Shown in pieces: positions 50,297-60,634 of a DNA stretch of 64,000 bases. The stretch's first letter is position 1; each line of letters begins with the position of its first letter. This stretch comes from Leishmania mexicana MHOM/GT/2001/U1103. Its lineage: Eukaryota > Euglenozoa > Kinetoplastea > Trypanosomatida > Trypanosomatidae. A program made the position numbers and the translations under genes. Location of the stretch: the NCBI RefSeq assembly GCF_000234665.1, contig NC_018311.1, positions 434,001-498,000 of the forward strand, written 5' to 3'. The notes beneath the pieces were generated by a model that was not told the origin of the DNA, made no database searches, and saw nothing but the letters and a program-made list of their open reading frames with translations.

Positions 50297-50325
50297 TCCT
50301 CCTCTCTCGCACCGCGTTGCATCAG
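50297..50325 (+). promoter_or_regulatory. Predicted trans-splice acceptor for the coiled-coil protein gene
   Basis: The tract TCCTCCTCTCTCGCACCGCG is followed by TTGCATCAG (AG at 50324-50325). If used, it removes the ATG at 50284 and leaves 50422 as the first ATG. Confidence 0.35.
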
Positions 50326-50421
50326 AGAACACCTCTGACACTCTCCTTCCCTGAGTTTGGGACATCTGTGAGGCAGTACCAACTGCGGAGTGTGGTGTCC
50401 ACGGCGCGCACCAGCACCCAA

Positions 50422-53400
50422 ATGGCCTCGGACTTCACGACGCTGCGCGCGAGCTGCACCGCACTTTTCGATACTGCGATACCGCCACTCCTACGTGGGT
50501 CCGCCCCGCCCGCGCCTCCGGTCGGCGCCTTCTCTGCCCCTCGACACGACTGGTTTTCCGTAGTCTCAGGCCTTCGCGCTGACGGTGCTAACGGCGGCGG
50601 CGCTGTGGGGCTGAGTGTTGCACCACTGACCACCGCGGTGGCGAACCGCAGCGTGGAGGCGACGCTGCTCCGGCGGGAGTGGGAGCTGCGCAGCGAGTAC
50701 TACCGACTGTACGCCGAAGACCAATGGCACATACGTCAGCAGCGCGAGACAAAGCGCCGCCAGGACGATGAGGCGGAGCGGCAGCGTTTAATGGAGCTGT
50801 CTCGGCTGATCGAAGAAGAACGTGCGCGGCGTGTGGCAGAGCAGCAGGAGCGCCTTCTCCAGAAGGAGCGGGAGCTCGAGGAGTGGAAGTTGGAGCGGCT
50901 GAAGGAGGCCGAGACCGCGCGTCGTCGGCAACAGGAGGAGGACGAGCGGCGCCGCGAGCTGCAGCACGAGCGCGAATTGGCCCGCATCAAGGAGGAAGCG
51001 GCCTCGCGCGCAGTCTCGGCGCAGAAGGCCGAGGAAGTGATGGCGGCGGTAGATCAGTCGTTGCAGAAGATGCAGAGCACCATGCAAGAGCAGCTGCGCG
51101 AGGAGGTGCGTGTGCTGGAGGTGGCGCACAGGTCTGAGCTCACGCGTCGCGAGGAGGAGTGGGTGCATCGCGTGAATACGATGGAGGTGAACCGAAGCAC
51201 GGAGCTGGCCGAGCTTACACACCAGCTGAAGCTCGATCAGACACGCGCTACGCGCAGCGAGGAGCAGCTGCGCGAAGCCCGGAACCAACTTACGAAGCTC
51301 CTGCAAGAGGTAGATCAGCTGCGCCTGCAGCTTCAGTCAGGTGGCCCGCGCTCTGAACGGGATCGTGAGGCGGCGCAGCAGCTGGCGGCGACGCATCGCA
51401 GCGCGATAGAGCGCCTGCAGCAGATGTACGACGATGACAAGAGGGCACAGCAACACCGCTACGCCGAGGACCGCGACCGTGCCAAGTATGAGCAAGACCG
51501 CCGCCTTGAGGAGCTGAAGGACGGCCACGCTGCGGCGATACGCTGCAAGGAGAGCGAAATCGACCACCTCATTTCCCGTGTTCGACAGCTAGAGTCAGAG
51601 TTGCATGATGAGAGCGTGAGGCTGACGCTGCTGCGCACGAACGGCGAGCAGGCGATCTCCACGGATATCGAGAACGCCCGCATGAAGGATGAGGTGCGAC
51701 AGCTTCACACAGCCAAGGCGGAGCTGGAGGAGATCAAAAATCGGCTGGAGCGCAATCTGCGCGAGGCGGAAGCGCGGGTGGAAAGTCAGAGCAAGCAGCT
51801 GCGGGAGCTGCAGGCTGACACGGCATCCGCCCAGCGGCAACGCATGGCAGAGCGGGAGGAGCTGCAGCGCGACAACACTGACCTTAAGAGCCAGCTCGCA
51901 ATGGCGCGCGATAGTTACGAGGAGGCGGTGGAGCGCCTGCAGAAAAAACTGAAGAGCGCAGAGGAGGCGGCCGCGAGGCTCAACGTGCCGGATATGGAGC
52001 AGAACGCGCGAAACGCGGTGGAGAGGGCTGACGATGCTCGTCGCAGCGCCGAGAAAAACCTTGCCGAGGTGACACGGAAGCTGAAGCTCACCGAGGAGGA
52101 GGCGCAGTCGTCGAAGCGTAACGCTGAGGCCGCGCAACGTGATGTGGTTCAGGCACGAAACCGCATCCAAGAGCTGCAGGCGAAGCTGGAGGAGCGCGCT
52201 GCGCAGGTGCGCACGCTGGAGACGGAGGTGCAGGGTAACATCAATTTGAGCTACGAGGCGCGGGAGGCCAAGGAGCGGGTGGAACGGCTGCAGGTCGAGT
52301 ACGACGCGGAGCGCGAGTCGCGCCACCGGCAGTACGAGGCCGCTTTAGAAGCGAAGGACCGAGAGGTGCAACAGTGCCGTAACGATCTGCTGGAGGTGAA
52401 CAAGAAGTTGCACGCGCTACGGGAGGAGAGCGCCAGCTCCAAATTTGACAAGCAGGGCCACCAGCAGAGACTGACTCGCCAACTCACGGAGAGGGAGGAA
52501 GAGGTGGCGCAGCTACGCCGGCAGCTCGAGGACAGCCGCCAGTCGCTTGAGCAGTGGAAGGCGACGTACGATGAGCTGCAGCAGCGCAGCGGCACCAGCA
52601 CGGACGGTTACCAGAAGGCTGTTCGCGAGCGGGAAGAGGAGTTACAGGAGTACCGTCGCCGACTGCGCCAGGTGCAAGAGGAGAAGGCAGAGCTGGAGCA
52701 CCGTATGCGTGCCGAGGAAACCGCCCGAATCTCCGCCATTGCGCAGGGCAGCAACGTACAACGTGTGCTACGTGAGCGGGAGGAGCAGATTGAGCGGCTG
52801 GAGCGCGAGGTGCGAGATTTGCGGGCGCAACCAGTGCCGCTGTCGGCCTCGACCGTGCCTGTTGCGTCACCTCCTCCACTCTCTGGGCCGTCTCCTCCGC
52901 CGCCGCCTCCTGCACCGAAGGTTCCGCCCCTGTCCCACGCAACATTGACGAGCGCGATCTCGATCACGGCCGGCACCACAACCGCCTCGTACGGGGCCGT
53001 ACCGTCGGTGACGCTGTCCGCGAACGCGTTGAAAGCGGGCGTGGTGTCGGCCGTGCCTGGTGCTGATGGCCGCCCGACTATACTCCCCCCGGCACCTGTC
53101 AGCGCCTTGGACGGCTCTCACCCACCGCCGCCGCTTCCTCCTCCATCGGCCTCAGGTGCAGAAAAGTCACTGACCGTGGCGGTGCCGTTGACGCACTCCC
53201 TCGACCATGGCACGACCATGACCGATGGCGCGACGGAGGGAACCCCGTTGAGCATCCCGGTCCCGGTCTCGTTGTCGCTGTCGTCTTTCCAAGTCGGCCG
53301 GCGGAGCGGCGAAAGCCCGTCGCTGACGGTCGCCGTGCCCACCCCTGCCGGCGCTCTCTCCCACACCACGTCACCGGCGCAGTATGCCATCTCGCCAACT

Positions 53401-53889
53401 TCGGTGACTGTAGCTCCGCGCAGCCCACATGGGGGATCTGCCGCAGTGCAGACGGCGCACACGCCGTCTGTTCCCACACCGCCGCCTCTCCTACCCGCGC
53501 CAATGACCGCGACCGCCAACGGTTCCAGCAGCTCCTACTCGATCCCCTCACCCGCGGCACCGCCGCCGCCGCCTGTCCCATCCGTGACCGGGGGCATCCA
53601 CAGCGGCGGCGTTGGTGGTGCCCCGTCGGTGCCAGTGCCGGCGATCTCTCCTTACACCGTTGTGCCGGTGCCTAAGGTCAGTGTCCCGAGTGTCTCGGCA
53701 CCTGCCCCCTCCAGCACCTCACCATCACTCTCAGCTGGAGGCTACAGCGCGCCGCCACCACCTTTGCCGATCCCGGTGGCGCTAACAGTGCCGTCTTTGA
53801 CAAGCACGTCCCTCCCCGCGGCCTCGGGTAGCGTGGAGATGGATGACCGACGAGGCCACCGTAGCCATCGTCATCACCACCGCAGTTGA
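50422..53889 (+). CDS. Coiled-coil protein with proline-rich C-terminal tail
   Basis: An 1155-residue protein with three parts. Residues 1-75 form a short Ala/Pro/Gly-containing head. Residues about 75-800 are an almost unbroken Glu/Arg/Gln/Leu-rich coiled coil (for example RREWELRSEYYRLYAEDQWH, then very regular heptads). Residues about 810-1140 are Pro/Ser/Val/Thr-rich with polyproline runs (PPPPPPAP, PPPPLPPPS, APPPPPPVP), possible ligands for profilin or SH3/WW-type domains. The tail ends in a basic His/Arg cluster (RGHRSHRHHHRS). It resembles structural cytoskeletal or basal-body/flagellum-attachment proteins of trypanosomatids in architecture only; no family is assigned. An alternative in-frame ATG at 50284 would give 1201 residues; 50422 is preferred because of the splice site at 50325. 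Confidence 0.8.
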   Translation: MASDFTTLRASCTALFDTAIPPLLRGSAPPAPPVGAFSAPRHDWFSVVSGLRADGANGGGAVGLSVAPLTTAVANRSVEATLLRREWELRSEYYRLYAEDQWHIRQQRETKRRQDDEAERQRLMELSRLIEEERARRVAEQQERLLQKERELEEWKLERLKEAETARRRQQEEDERRRELQHERELARIKEEAASRAVSAQKAEEVMAAVDQSLQKMQSTMQEQLREEVRVLEVAHRSELTRREEEWVHRVNTMEVNRSTELAELTHQLKLDQTRATRSEEQLREARNQLTKLLQEVDQLRLQLQSGGPRSERDREAAQQLAATHRSAIERLQQMYDDDKRAQQHRYAEDRDRAKYEQDRRLEELKDGHAAAIRCKESEIDHLISRVRQLESELHDESVRLTLLRTNGEQAISTDIENARMKDEVRQLHTAKAELEEIKNRLERNLREAEARVESQSKQLRELQADTASAQRQRMAEREELQRDNTDLKSQLAMARDSYEEAVERLQKKLKSAEEAAARLNVPDMEQNARNAVERADDARRSAEKNLAEVTRKLKLTEEEAQSSKRNAEAAQRDVVQARNRIQELQAKLEERAAQVRTLETEVQGNINLSYEAREAKERVERLQVEYDAERESRHRQYEAALEAKDREVQQCRNDLLEVNKKLHALREESASSKFDKQGHQQRLTRQLTEREEEVAQLRRQLEDSRQSLEQWKATYDELQQRSGTSTDGYQKAVREREEELQEYRRRLRQVQEEKAELEHRMRAEETARISAIAQGSNVQRVLREREEQIERLEREVRDLRAQPVPLSASTVPVASPPPLSGPSPPPPPPAPKVPPLSHATLTSAISITAGTTTASYGAVPSVTLSANALKAGVVSAVPGADGRPTILPPAPVSALDGSHPPPPLPPPSASGAEKSLTVAVPLTHSLDHGTTMTDGATEGTPLSIPVPVSLSLSSFQVGRRSGESPSLTVAVPTPAGALSHTTSPAQYAISPTSVTVAPRSPHGGSAAVQTAHTPSVPTPPPLLPAPMTATANGSSSSYSIPSPAAPPPPPVPSVTGGIHSGGVGGAPSVPVPAISPYTVVPVPKVSVPSVSAPAPSSTSPSLSAGGYSAPPPPLPIPVALTVPSLTSTSLPAASGSVEMDDRRGHRSHRHHHRS

Positions 53890-55266
53890 ACGGAGTGGTG
53901 CAGGAGCGACAGGGAGCGGCTGCCGCCGCTTGTCCTTGACCCTGTCCCTGTGTACCGCCTTGTGAGAGCCACGTGTGGGTGTGCCGGTTGCCAGTTAGTG
54001 AGCGCCCGTGCTCGTTCTTGCGCGAAGATGGCGAGTTCATTGATGGGGGGGGGGACTCGGCTCAGAGCCGTCGAATTAGCGACGCCACCGCGTCGACTGC
54101 GCGCTGTGTGATGGTACGCGCCGAGGGCCGTGTCTACCCCCCGCCCTCCCATCCTCGCCTCCCCCCTCTTCTTCTCGCCACTGTACGATTACGTTGTTGC
54201 TGCTGCTTTTATGTATGCATGGATAGACGTCTATGTGCGCGCACCCCTCTGCGTCGATGTCGGTGCGCTGGGTTCGGTGCCACAGATGCCGATGCGTGCG
54301 TGTGCGCCCGCTGTCTACGCGCACCTATCTTCCTCCCCTCCTCTGTATAGGGGTGCGTACTGCGTGAGTGGCGTCGAGGGATACGACAGGGATGCCAGCG
54401 CCACCCCCCTCCCTCCCCGTCTTCTCCCTTCTCTCCCCTCTCGAAAATTGGCGTTGGTTCCTCGAGTTCCTCGCAGGCTGTGTGACGGATGAACGCGCGC
54501 AGGAGGGGAGGGAGGAGGGAGGAGGGAGGAGGGCGGAGGAGGAGGAGGAGGAGGAAGGCGAGACATCGATAAACACAACGCGCCCTTCCCCGTCCCCCTC
54601 CTTCTCCCTCCCCCTCTCCTCCTCCACATACTCTTGCTCACGCCAGCCAGCCAGCCGGCACGGCCACCGTTGGCCGCCATCTCTGCCCCTTTTCCCTTCT
54701 CTCCTCTCTCTTCCACACGCACACACAATGCCTGTGCGTGGCGCCGGATAGAAGACGAGGGAAACAACACACAAGGAGGGGGAGCCACCTGCCACGACGG
54801 CGACCCCTCCCTCTTCTCTGCCTGCTGCAAAAACGCGTAGGAGGCGGAGGTGGTGGTGGTGGTGTGTGGGGGGGGGGCGTGTGTCAGTGAGGTAGCGGGT
54901 GCACTCTTGTGTCCCTCTACGCCTTCCTCTGCCAACCTGTAAACCATGTACGGTGCGTTCGCGCAGTGATCCTAGTCCTCCAGCGATTCCTTCTGTGACT
55001 CACCGATGCGGGCCGCGTTGCCGCCTCTGTGCCCACTGCCGGGTGCTCCCCCCCTTCTCGTTTCGGATGATGACACACACTCCTGCTGCACCTCCTACCT
55101 CACGTTTTTCTGTGCCCCTCAGTGCACGTGTCTGCTCGCGTGTGTGTGCAGGCGCCTCCGTCTGACTGTGGCAGTTCACCAAAGCTCATAGAGAGAAGGG
55201 GGTGGGGTGGCAGGCGTACTGCCTGACGTGGTTGAGCAAAATGCGCCTGCGGGCCCACCGTCGTGC
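53890..55266. other. Gene-free spacer with strong strand asymmetry
   Basis: No supported gene. A pyrimidine-rich block (about 54385-54445) is followed by a purine-only-like block (about 54501-54562), then pyrimidine-rich sequence again. Long antisense frames here (54315-54947) reflect this composition. Confidence 0.5.
54501..54562 (+). repeat. GGA-rich polypurine tract
   Basis: About 60 bases, almost all G and A, as GGGAGG and GGA units, including seven or so GGA trinucleotides in a row. It can form a triplex or G-quadruplex structure. Confidence 0.85.
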
Positions 55267-55323
55267 CTCTTCGCCCTCCCTTCTATCTCTCTCTCTTCCT
55301 CATTCCTGTGTCTTCCCGCACAG
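55267..55323 (+). promoter_or_regulatory. Predicted trans-splice acceptor for the 879-residue protein gene
   Basis: A long CT-rich tract (TCTCTCTCTCTTCC and neighbours) ends in CCCGCACAG (AG at 55322-55323). No ATG lies between it and 55444. Another AG at 55441-55442 would leave almost no 5' UTR. Confidence 0.5.
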
Positions 55324-55443
55324 CACACGCGCAGCCATCTACATACGAACGTACCCGTGCCCACACGCGCTCACCAGTGCCGCGGCACAGGCGCGCACGG
55401 CAGTGACCCATTTGACCACTTGCTTTCTCGCTCTCCCTCCAGC

Positions 55444-58083
55444 ATGGCATCGCCGCCGTCGCCTTCGTTCGGCTGCGAGCAGCAGCGGAGCCATACGTTC
55501 TCCATGCACTGCAAGCGCTCCCTTAACCCGACACTAACGCATCAGTTTGAGGTGACGTGGCCGTGGCCAGTGCTGCAGCGCAACGAGCGCTCTCGCGTTG
55601 CCAGCGGTACTGGGGATGCACAGGTCTTTGTGAGCTCGTCGAACACATCGCAGGGCAGCCATTTCAAGGAGGAGGACGAGACCGAGGAGGGCGAGGAGCC
55701 CGAGGAGGGAACCGTCAAGGAGGGCGTGCCCGGCAGTGACGCATCCGCCGCGGTCTACAGCAGCGTATCACCTCTGTGGCGAGAGCGACGCCGCTATGGA
55801 CGTCCAACGTTCATCCTTGACTTCTCGAGTGACCCGTTTCTTGGCGGGCATGAGACACGTCGCGTTGGTGTGCTTCTCTCGCCAGGTCATCGCTGTCTCT
55901 TACCCTTGGTCGAGCTTGGCGAGCCGGAGCAGCTGCCGGACAGGGCCGGTTTGGCTTTCTGGCGCACACCCTTTAAGCCGCCTTCCCACAGGGCAGAGTC
56001 GTTGTCGTCCTCCTCGCATCCTAGCGCCGCCCATCCGCCGCCGTATTGCGCCGAGCTTGTCGTCGGTGAGCTTTCCGGGATTGAGCGGGCGGTCCGACAG
56101 CGTCAGGAGAGGGCGACTGCGTCATCCCGACGCAACGCCAGGCATGTGTTTAGGAGGCCGTTGTTTCTGTCTCGCATTTCACTCGGGTCCCGCACACAGC
56201 TCAGCGCGTCCCCGCTGGCAGCCGGAGGAGAGGAGAACTTGTCGGCAGAGGACCCCAGTCGTCCATCGCAGTCTGCAAAGCAAGAGGAGGAGACGACGCC
56301 CACCGCAGCGGTGACGTCAGCGACGGAGCGTGGTCATGGACAGATAGCTGCGGCATCGAGCCCACCAACATCGTCATCAGCGTCACAGCGAGGCTCAGCC
56401 TTCGCGCCAAAGACGGTGCTTACCTTTTTCTTCTACACGATCCCGTTCCGCCTTCGCTGGCTCTCACAGCTGCCGGGATGCATCGTTGTTTCTCTTCCAT
56501 GCGAGGAGCGGCTGCTGACCTTGCACGCACCCCATGCGAATGGCAACCACAGCGGCGCGCCGCGGCCATCACCATCGCTGGTGCGTGACGGTGGCAGCAC
56601 CACGACAACTTCGATCCTTGCCATGTCACGGGTGCACAGCTACGCGCTTCCGCGTGGTGTGGTTCCGCTCGACATCTCGGAGGTGTTTGACCGCCCCTTT
56701 CTCGCCATCGGCACGGCTGAGCACGGGGTGCTGCTGTGCCACCTCGATACGTCGACCGGTGCCGTGCAGAGCATCGCGCGCTGGATCTCGCTGAGGGGAT
56801 ATGGGAGTTCTCTGTACCCGGTGACGCGCCTCGCAGCGGTGTTCCCTGCACGTCAGCGGGAGCACGCGCCGGGTTGCCTCACCGACTTCCCCGCAGCACC
56901 TCCGTGGGCGCGGCACGCAGCCGCGCTCGAAGGCCTCAACGACGGCGTGCTCGTGTGCTCCTCGCTGTATGAGGCCACCGCCGCTGTTGTCAAGCTCGGC
57001 GTGGCCGCAGAGGGTGTGGTGGAGGACTTTTCTGTTCTCCGTGGCGTCGACACGATCCTCGACGTGAGCGCGACTGTGCAGCCCGATGTGGGCCCACTAG
57101 TCTGCACAGTTGCGCGGAAGCTGCTACGGTTGCGTGTCGTTGACTCTGCGGCCGAGGCGGCGGAGCGGCGCGCTGCAATTGTGAAGAAAAAGTTGGACGC
57201 CGGTCTTGCCGATCGCGTGCGTCCATGCCTGTCTCACGACCGGATGGCGCGGCTGGAATTCCCGCTCCTCCACGTTGCTTCCAGCCCTGCTGTCGTGCAG
57301 TCCTTTACGGAAAAGTACGTGAGTCGGCGCAGCTACACGAAGCACTGGCAGCTTGCAGTGGACAGCTCGAATCGCGTGGTACTGCTAGACCGGACGGTGA
57401 GCCAATACATTGTCCACTCCACCTTTCAGCTCTGCCGCCGCGGCTCGGCAGCCGAGGAGGGGCGAGTGGCACCGGCCGGCTCTCTTCTACCCGTCTCCGC
57501 CACGGCGAACAGCACGAGCGAAAGGCAGGCAACGCCGCCTTGTGCAGGCGAGGAGGAGGATGTGCTCGGCAAAGACTGTGAGGTGGCCGCAGACGACAAG
57601 GATGACAACGTGCCGTTGTCGTCGCCTCCGTCGACGCGGCTCTCACCAACTCCTGTTGGTGGCCAGAAACGTCCGCGACCAGCGCCGAAGACCTCAGGGA
57701 ACAAACGGAGGTCTGACCTGGCTGCCAAGCGTCGTGGGGCAGCGGTCGCGCCGTCCTCCGCTGCTGCTGCTGCGGCGGCGGCGGCTAAGGAGGAAAGGGA
57801 CGAGGACGAGGGTGACGGCGAGGACGACGCATCTCCTGGCAAGGTGAACTCGTTTTATGCCTTCGCGTCGGCGATCCCCAGTGAGGATGCCTGCAGCGGT
57901 GTCGCGGTGACGCATGTGCAGGATCAGATGATCCAAGTGGCTGCCGCACACGACCGTGACTGCATCTCTCTCGTCACGTGGCGCATCGGTCTTGTTACAC
58001 CACCACCACCAATGTCCTCTGCCGCGGCAACCGCCATAACGGCCGCCTCCGCTCCATACGACAGGGCAGATGCACAGCTATAG
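55444..58083 (+). CDS. Hypothetical protein, probably nuclear
   Basis: An 879-residue protein not assigned to a family. Residues 1-460 alternate short folded patches (about 115-180, RPTFILDFSSDPFLGGHETR and RVGVLLSPGHRCLLPLVELG) with low-complexity acidic or Ser-rich inserts. Residues about 400-680 are strand-rich with patterns reminiscent of beta-propeller blades (DISEVFDRPFLAIGTAEHGV, then SLYEATAAVVKLGVAAEGVV, then HWQLAVDSSNRVVLLDRTVS), but no WD signature is complete. Residues about 740-770 hold clustered basic motifs (GQKRPRPAPKTSGNKRRSDL and AKRRG), a likely bipartite nuclear localisation signal, followed by an Ala run and an acidic stretch (KEERDEDEGDGEDDASPG). A nuclear scaffold is suggested; a CPSF/DDB1-type propeller is only a possibility. 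The frame opens at a GTG (55207); 55444 is the first ATG after the splice site. Confidence 0.75.
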   Translation: MASPPSPSFGCEQQRSHTFSMHCKRSLNPTLTHQFEVTWPWPVLQRNERSRVASGTGDAQVFVSSSNTSQGSHFKEEDETEEGEEPEEGTVKEGVPGSDASAAVYSSVSPLWRERRRYGRPTFILDFSSDPFLGGHETRRVGVLLSPGHRCLLPLVELGEPEQLPDRAGLAFWRTPFKPPSHRAESLSSSSHPSAAHPPPYCAELVVGELSGIERAVRQRQERATASSRRNARHVFRRPLFLSRISLGSRTQLSASPLAAGGEENLSAEDPSRPSQSAKQEEETTPTAAVTSATERGHGQIAAASSPPTSSSASQRGSAFAPKTVLTFFFYTIPFRLRWLSQLPGCIVVSLPCEERLLTLHAPHANGNHSGAPRPSPSLVRDGGSTTTTSILAMSRVHSYALPRGVVPLDISEVFDRPFLAIGTAEHGVLLCHLDTSTGAVQSIARWISLRGYGSSLYPVTRLAAVFPARQREHAPGCLTDFPAAPPWARHAAALEGLNDGVLVCSSLYEATAAVVKLGVAAEGVVEDFSVLRGVDTILDVSATVQPDVGPLVCTVARKLLRLRVVDSAAEAAERRAAIVKKKLDAGLADRVRPCLSHDRMARLEFPLLHVASSPAVVQSFTEKYVSRRSYTKHWQLAVDSSNRVVLLDRTVSQYIVHSTFQLCRRGSAAEEGRVAPAGSLLPVSATANSTSERQATPPCAGEEEDVLGKDCEVAADDKDDNVPLSSPPSTRLSPTPVGGQKRPRPAPKTSGNKRRSDLAAKRRGAAVAPSSAAAAAAAAAKEERDEDEGDGEDDASPGKVNSFYAFASAIPSEDACSGVAVTHVQDQMIQVAAAHDRDCISLVTWRIGLVTPPPPMSSAAATAITAASAPYDRADAQL

Positions 58084-58856
58084 AGACGGGATGAGGGTGG
58101 GGGAGAGAACCTTGGTTCCTGCCCTTCGGCGAACGGCTTCTTGCGTAGGCGGCGATGCGCCTGGGTGCTCAAAGACGTAGCGAGGAGCAGTGATTACTGT
58201 GTAAGGAGTACGCTTTTCCAGTGCAGCCGTGGGCAGAGACGCCATGGATAGCGCAGGAGGGAAGGTGGTGACGGTGCTCGGGTGCGGAGGAGCTTGTGGT
58301 GGTAGTGGGGGAAGGAACGACCTGGTGGATGGTATCGCGCGCTCGGCAACTGTATACATTTTGAATGCGGGGAGGGGGGGGCCTCGTATCGCCAATCATC
58401 TTGATCAACGACTCCATCCGTGTGTGTGCTCTTTCTTCAGATCCTCTACCCCTCCCCCCTCCGTTCGTGGACACCGGCGCATCTCTCTCATTCTTCCCAA
58501 AAGCATCACTCACACGACCGACACGTGATGCATGAGGGGCGCAGATACGCCAAAGGCCCCTTCCCCCCGTTGCCCGTTCACCCTGGCAACTTAGCCACCG
58601 CTAGATGTACTTTGAATGGCACGGTGCCATTCTTCTCCGACTCACTCCTCCCTCCGGCATCCGTGACTCTCTGCATCGTCACAACGGCGCCGCCTCCCCC
58701 ATTTCCTTAGCAGTACCAAGGGCCATCTGAGCAACTAGCTGACCGACACCCGTTTTTCGGCGTTGGCTCATCGCGGTGTTTGATCTGCGCCTTGACACCA
58801 GCACCTGCGCCTCACCAAGATGATCTCCCTCCTCTCATCTCTACCACGCCCCCCTC
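58084..58856. other. Spacer before the short NPL gene
   Basis: 3' UTR and spacer; no gene seen. An in-frame ATG at 58820 extends the next reading frame, but it lies upstream of the pyrimidine tract at 58861 and its product is Ser/Leu/Pro noise. Confidence 0.5.
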
Positions 58857-58920
58857 CATCGTCTCTCTCTCTCTCGGTCTTCGTGTGCATCGATCCTTCA
58901 CACTCGCCACCCACACTCAG
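58857..58920 (+). promoter_or_regulatory. Predicted trans-splice acceptor for the short NPL protein gene
   Basis: The GTCTCTCTCTCTCTCGGTCT tract is followed by CCCACACTCAG (AG at 58919-58920). No ATG lies between it and 58997. Confidence 0.5.
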
Positions 58921-58996
58921 CGTTCACTGTATCGCAGTTACCGCCCCTCCGGCCCCCTCCAAGGACGAGCTGCACCCCCGTAGCCGCCAGCGCACC

Positions 58997-59353
58997 ATGG
59001 AGGAGTTCTACGGTATGGAGGTCTTCGCCGGCAAGTCGGCAAAGCCCAATATTTCGGCCGACCGCGTGCTGCATGTGACGCAGGTGGCGCTGCCGCCGAA
59101 CGCGTCTCACGCCATCACGCTGCTCGTCAAGACGGAAGGCAAGTCTTTTGTGCTCGCGACACTGGACCCGCAGCAGGCACTCTTCCACGTGAGTGTGGAC
59201 ATGCTCTTTAGCGGCAAGCAGAAGCTGACGTTCACCTGCGAAGGTGCGGCTGGGGCCGTGCACGTCATTGGGTACACACAGCTCGCGGAGGAGGAGGAGG
59301 CCATAGACGACGAGGATGACGATGATATGATGGACGACGAGGACGTCGCGTAA
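58997..59353 (+). CDS. Short nucleoplasmin-like (HD2/FKBP-NPL) domain protein
   Basis: A 118-residue protein. Residues 1-97 are a nucleoplasmin-like domain: it opens MEEFYGMEVFAGK, matching the EFWGxEVK start of plant HD2 proteins and the NPL domain of nuclear FKBPs, continues with the strand pattern LHVTQVALPPN, FVLATLDPQQ and MLFSGKQKLTF, and ends AVHVIGYTQ, matching the family VYFVGY. Residues 98-118 are almost all acidic (EEEEAIDDEDDDDMMDDED). NPL domains form pentamers and bind histones or ribosomal proteins through acidic tracts, in nucleus or nucleolus. It is a clear paralogue of the gene 1.4 kb downstream but lacks that protein's RGG tail. The stop codon follows the acidic run directly, with no RGG-coding sequence after it. 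Confidence 0.85.
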   Translation: MEEFYGMEVFAGKSAKPNISADRVLHVTQVALPPNASHAITLLVKTEGKSFVLATLDPQQALFHVSVDMLFSGKQKLTFTCEGAAGAVHVIGYTQLAEEEEAIDDEDDDDMMDDEDVA

Positions 59354-60634
59354 TGTTGAGTCGGAGAAGAGGGCGTGGTGGAGCAGGTGCTGCGCACGTG
59401 TGTACGGGTGTCTGCGTGTAGGCCCTTGTGCGAATACGTCTTCTTGGTTGTCCTGCGCGATGGACGTGGTGCCGCCGGTGAGGAATGCCACGCCACATCC
59501 GTGCGTGCGTGCGCCGTTGATTTCGATTAAAAACCCGCGCATCTCCGGTGTGCGTGTATGTGACGCTAAAACGGGCCATTGCGTTGCCAGGGTGGGGCTG
59601 ACAGCGATGAGACGCGTCGCTGCCTGCGTGACGGCGGCACGTGCCTGGGTAAGGGAGGGGGGGGGAGGCCGCACATTGGGAAGCTGGACCATCGGATGCC
59701 TCATCCCTCACTACCACACCGGGTCTTTCCTTTCTCTGTTCACCGTCATAGCAAAGTCTGCACAGGTGCTCTACACGGGATCTCTCACCACTTGGAGAAG
59801 CGCAGGCGCGCGCAGTCGATGGCGCCCTTCGCCTCTGCAAGGAGCCTCCCCCCCTCTCTCCACCCTCTCCCCCCACACACGCACACACGTACACACCGAA
59901 AAGAGAGTAGATGCAGAAGAGGGAACGTAGGAGCGTGCTGACACGATGTCTGTTGGTGTGCTGCGCACGAGGGTGGCGATCGTTGGCGCATGTGAATCCT
60001 CTTCGACAGTCCCGCTACTGCTCACCTCTGCTCCCCTACCCCCCACCGGCTACGTGGCCAACCCACGGCGGTGCGTGCGCGTAGCCGTGCGCCACCTTTT
60101 ACTTTGCTCGGATCGAGGTGTTCTACACCGTGTCTTCGCACTAAAAGCCGGTTGCGGTGTACGCCATGCACCACACCCACTTCCCTCATGCCCTTGCCAC
60201 CGTCTTCCCGCCACTCCTTTTCCCTTCATCTGCGCGACCATCCCGCGAACTGCCCGATGACGCTCACCAAACCCCATTCCCCTCCCCTCCCCCTCGCCGC
60301 CGTCCACGCGCATGCACAGTAACACAACTCCGTCGTTCACTCCGTAATTATCTTCACGTATAACCAAAGTCGCCACACCCAGACAACTCAAGCGCAACGC
60401 ATCACATCTTCTTGTGACACCTCAGCTTCCCATTAACCCACTCACGTGTTTACACCGACGTCCCTCTCCCTCCCTCTCTCTCGGGCGAACAACCTCTTCG
60501 TGCCATCTCCCCCCTCGAAGTCTGAGCTGCTGCCCGTTAAGGCGACAACCTCGTCTTCTAGGCGTTTCTCTTTTCCGCATCGACGAAGCTCTCCGCCTCC
60601 GCCTTCCGCGAGCACGCACGCACAGAGCTAGCAT
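59354..60634. other. Spacer between the two NPL paralogues
   Basis: No gene seen. No RGG-coding remnant is visible after the short paralogue, which argues against simple truncation by a stop codon. Confidence 0.5.

Noticed and set aside
50284..50421. Upstream ATG of the coiled-coil gene
   Set aside because: It lies before the better pyrimidine-tract and AG signal at 50297-50325, so it is probably outside the mRNA. It remains possible if a more upstream acceptor is used.
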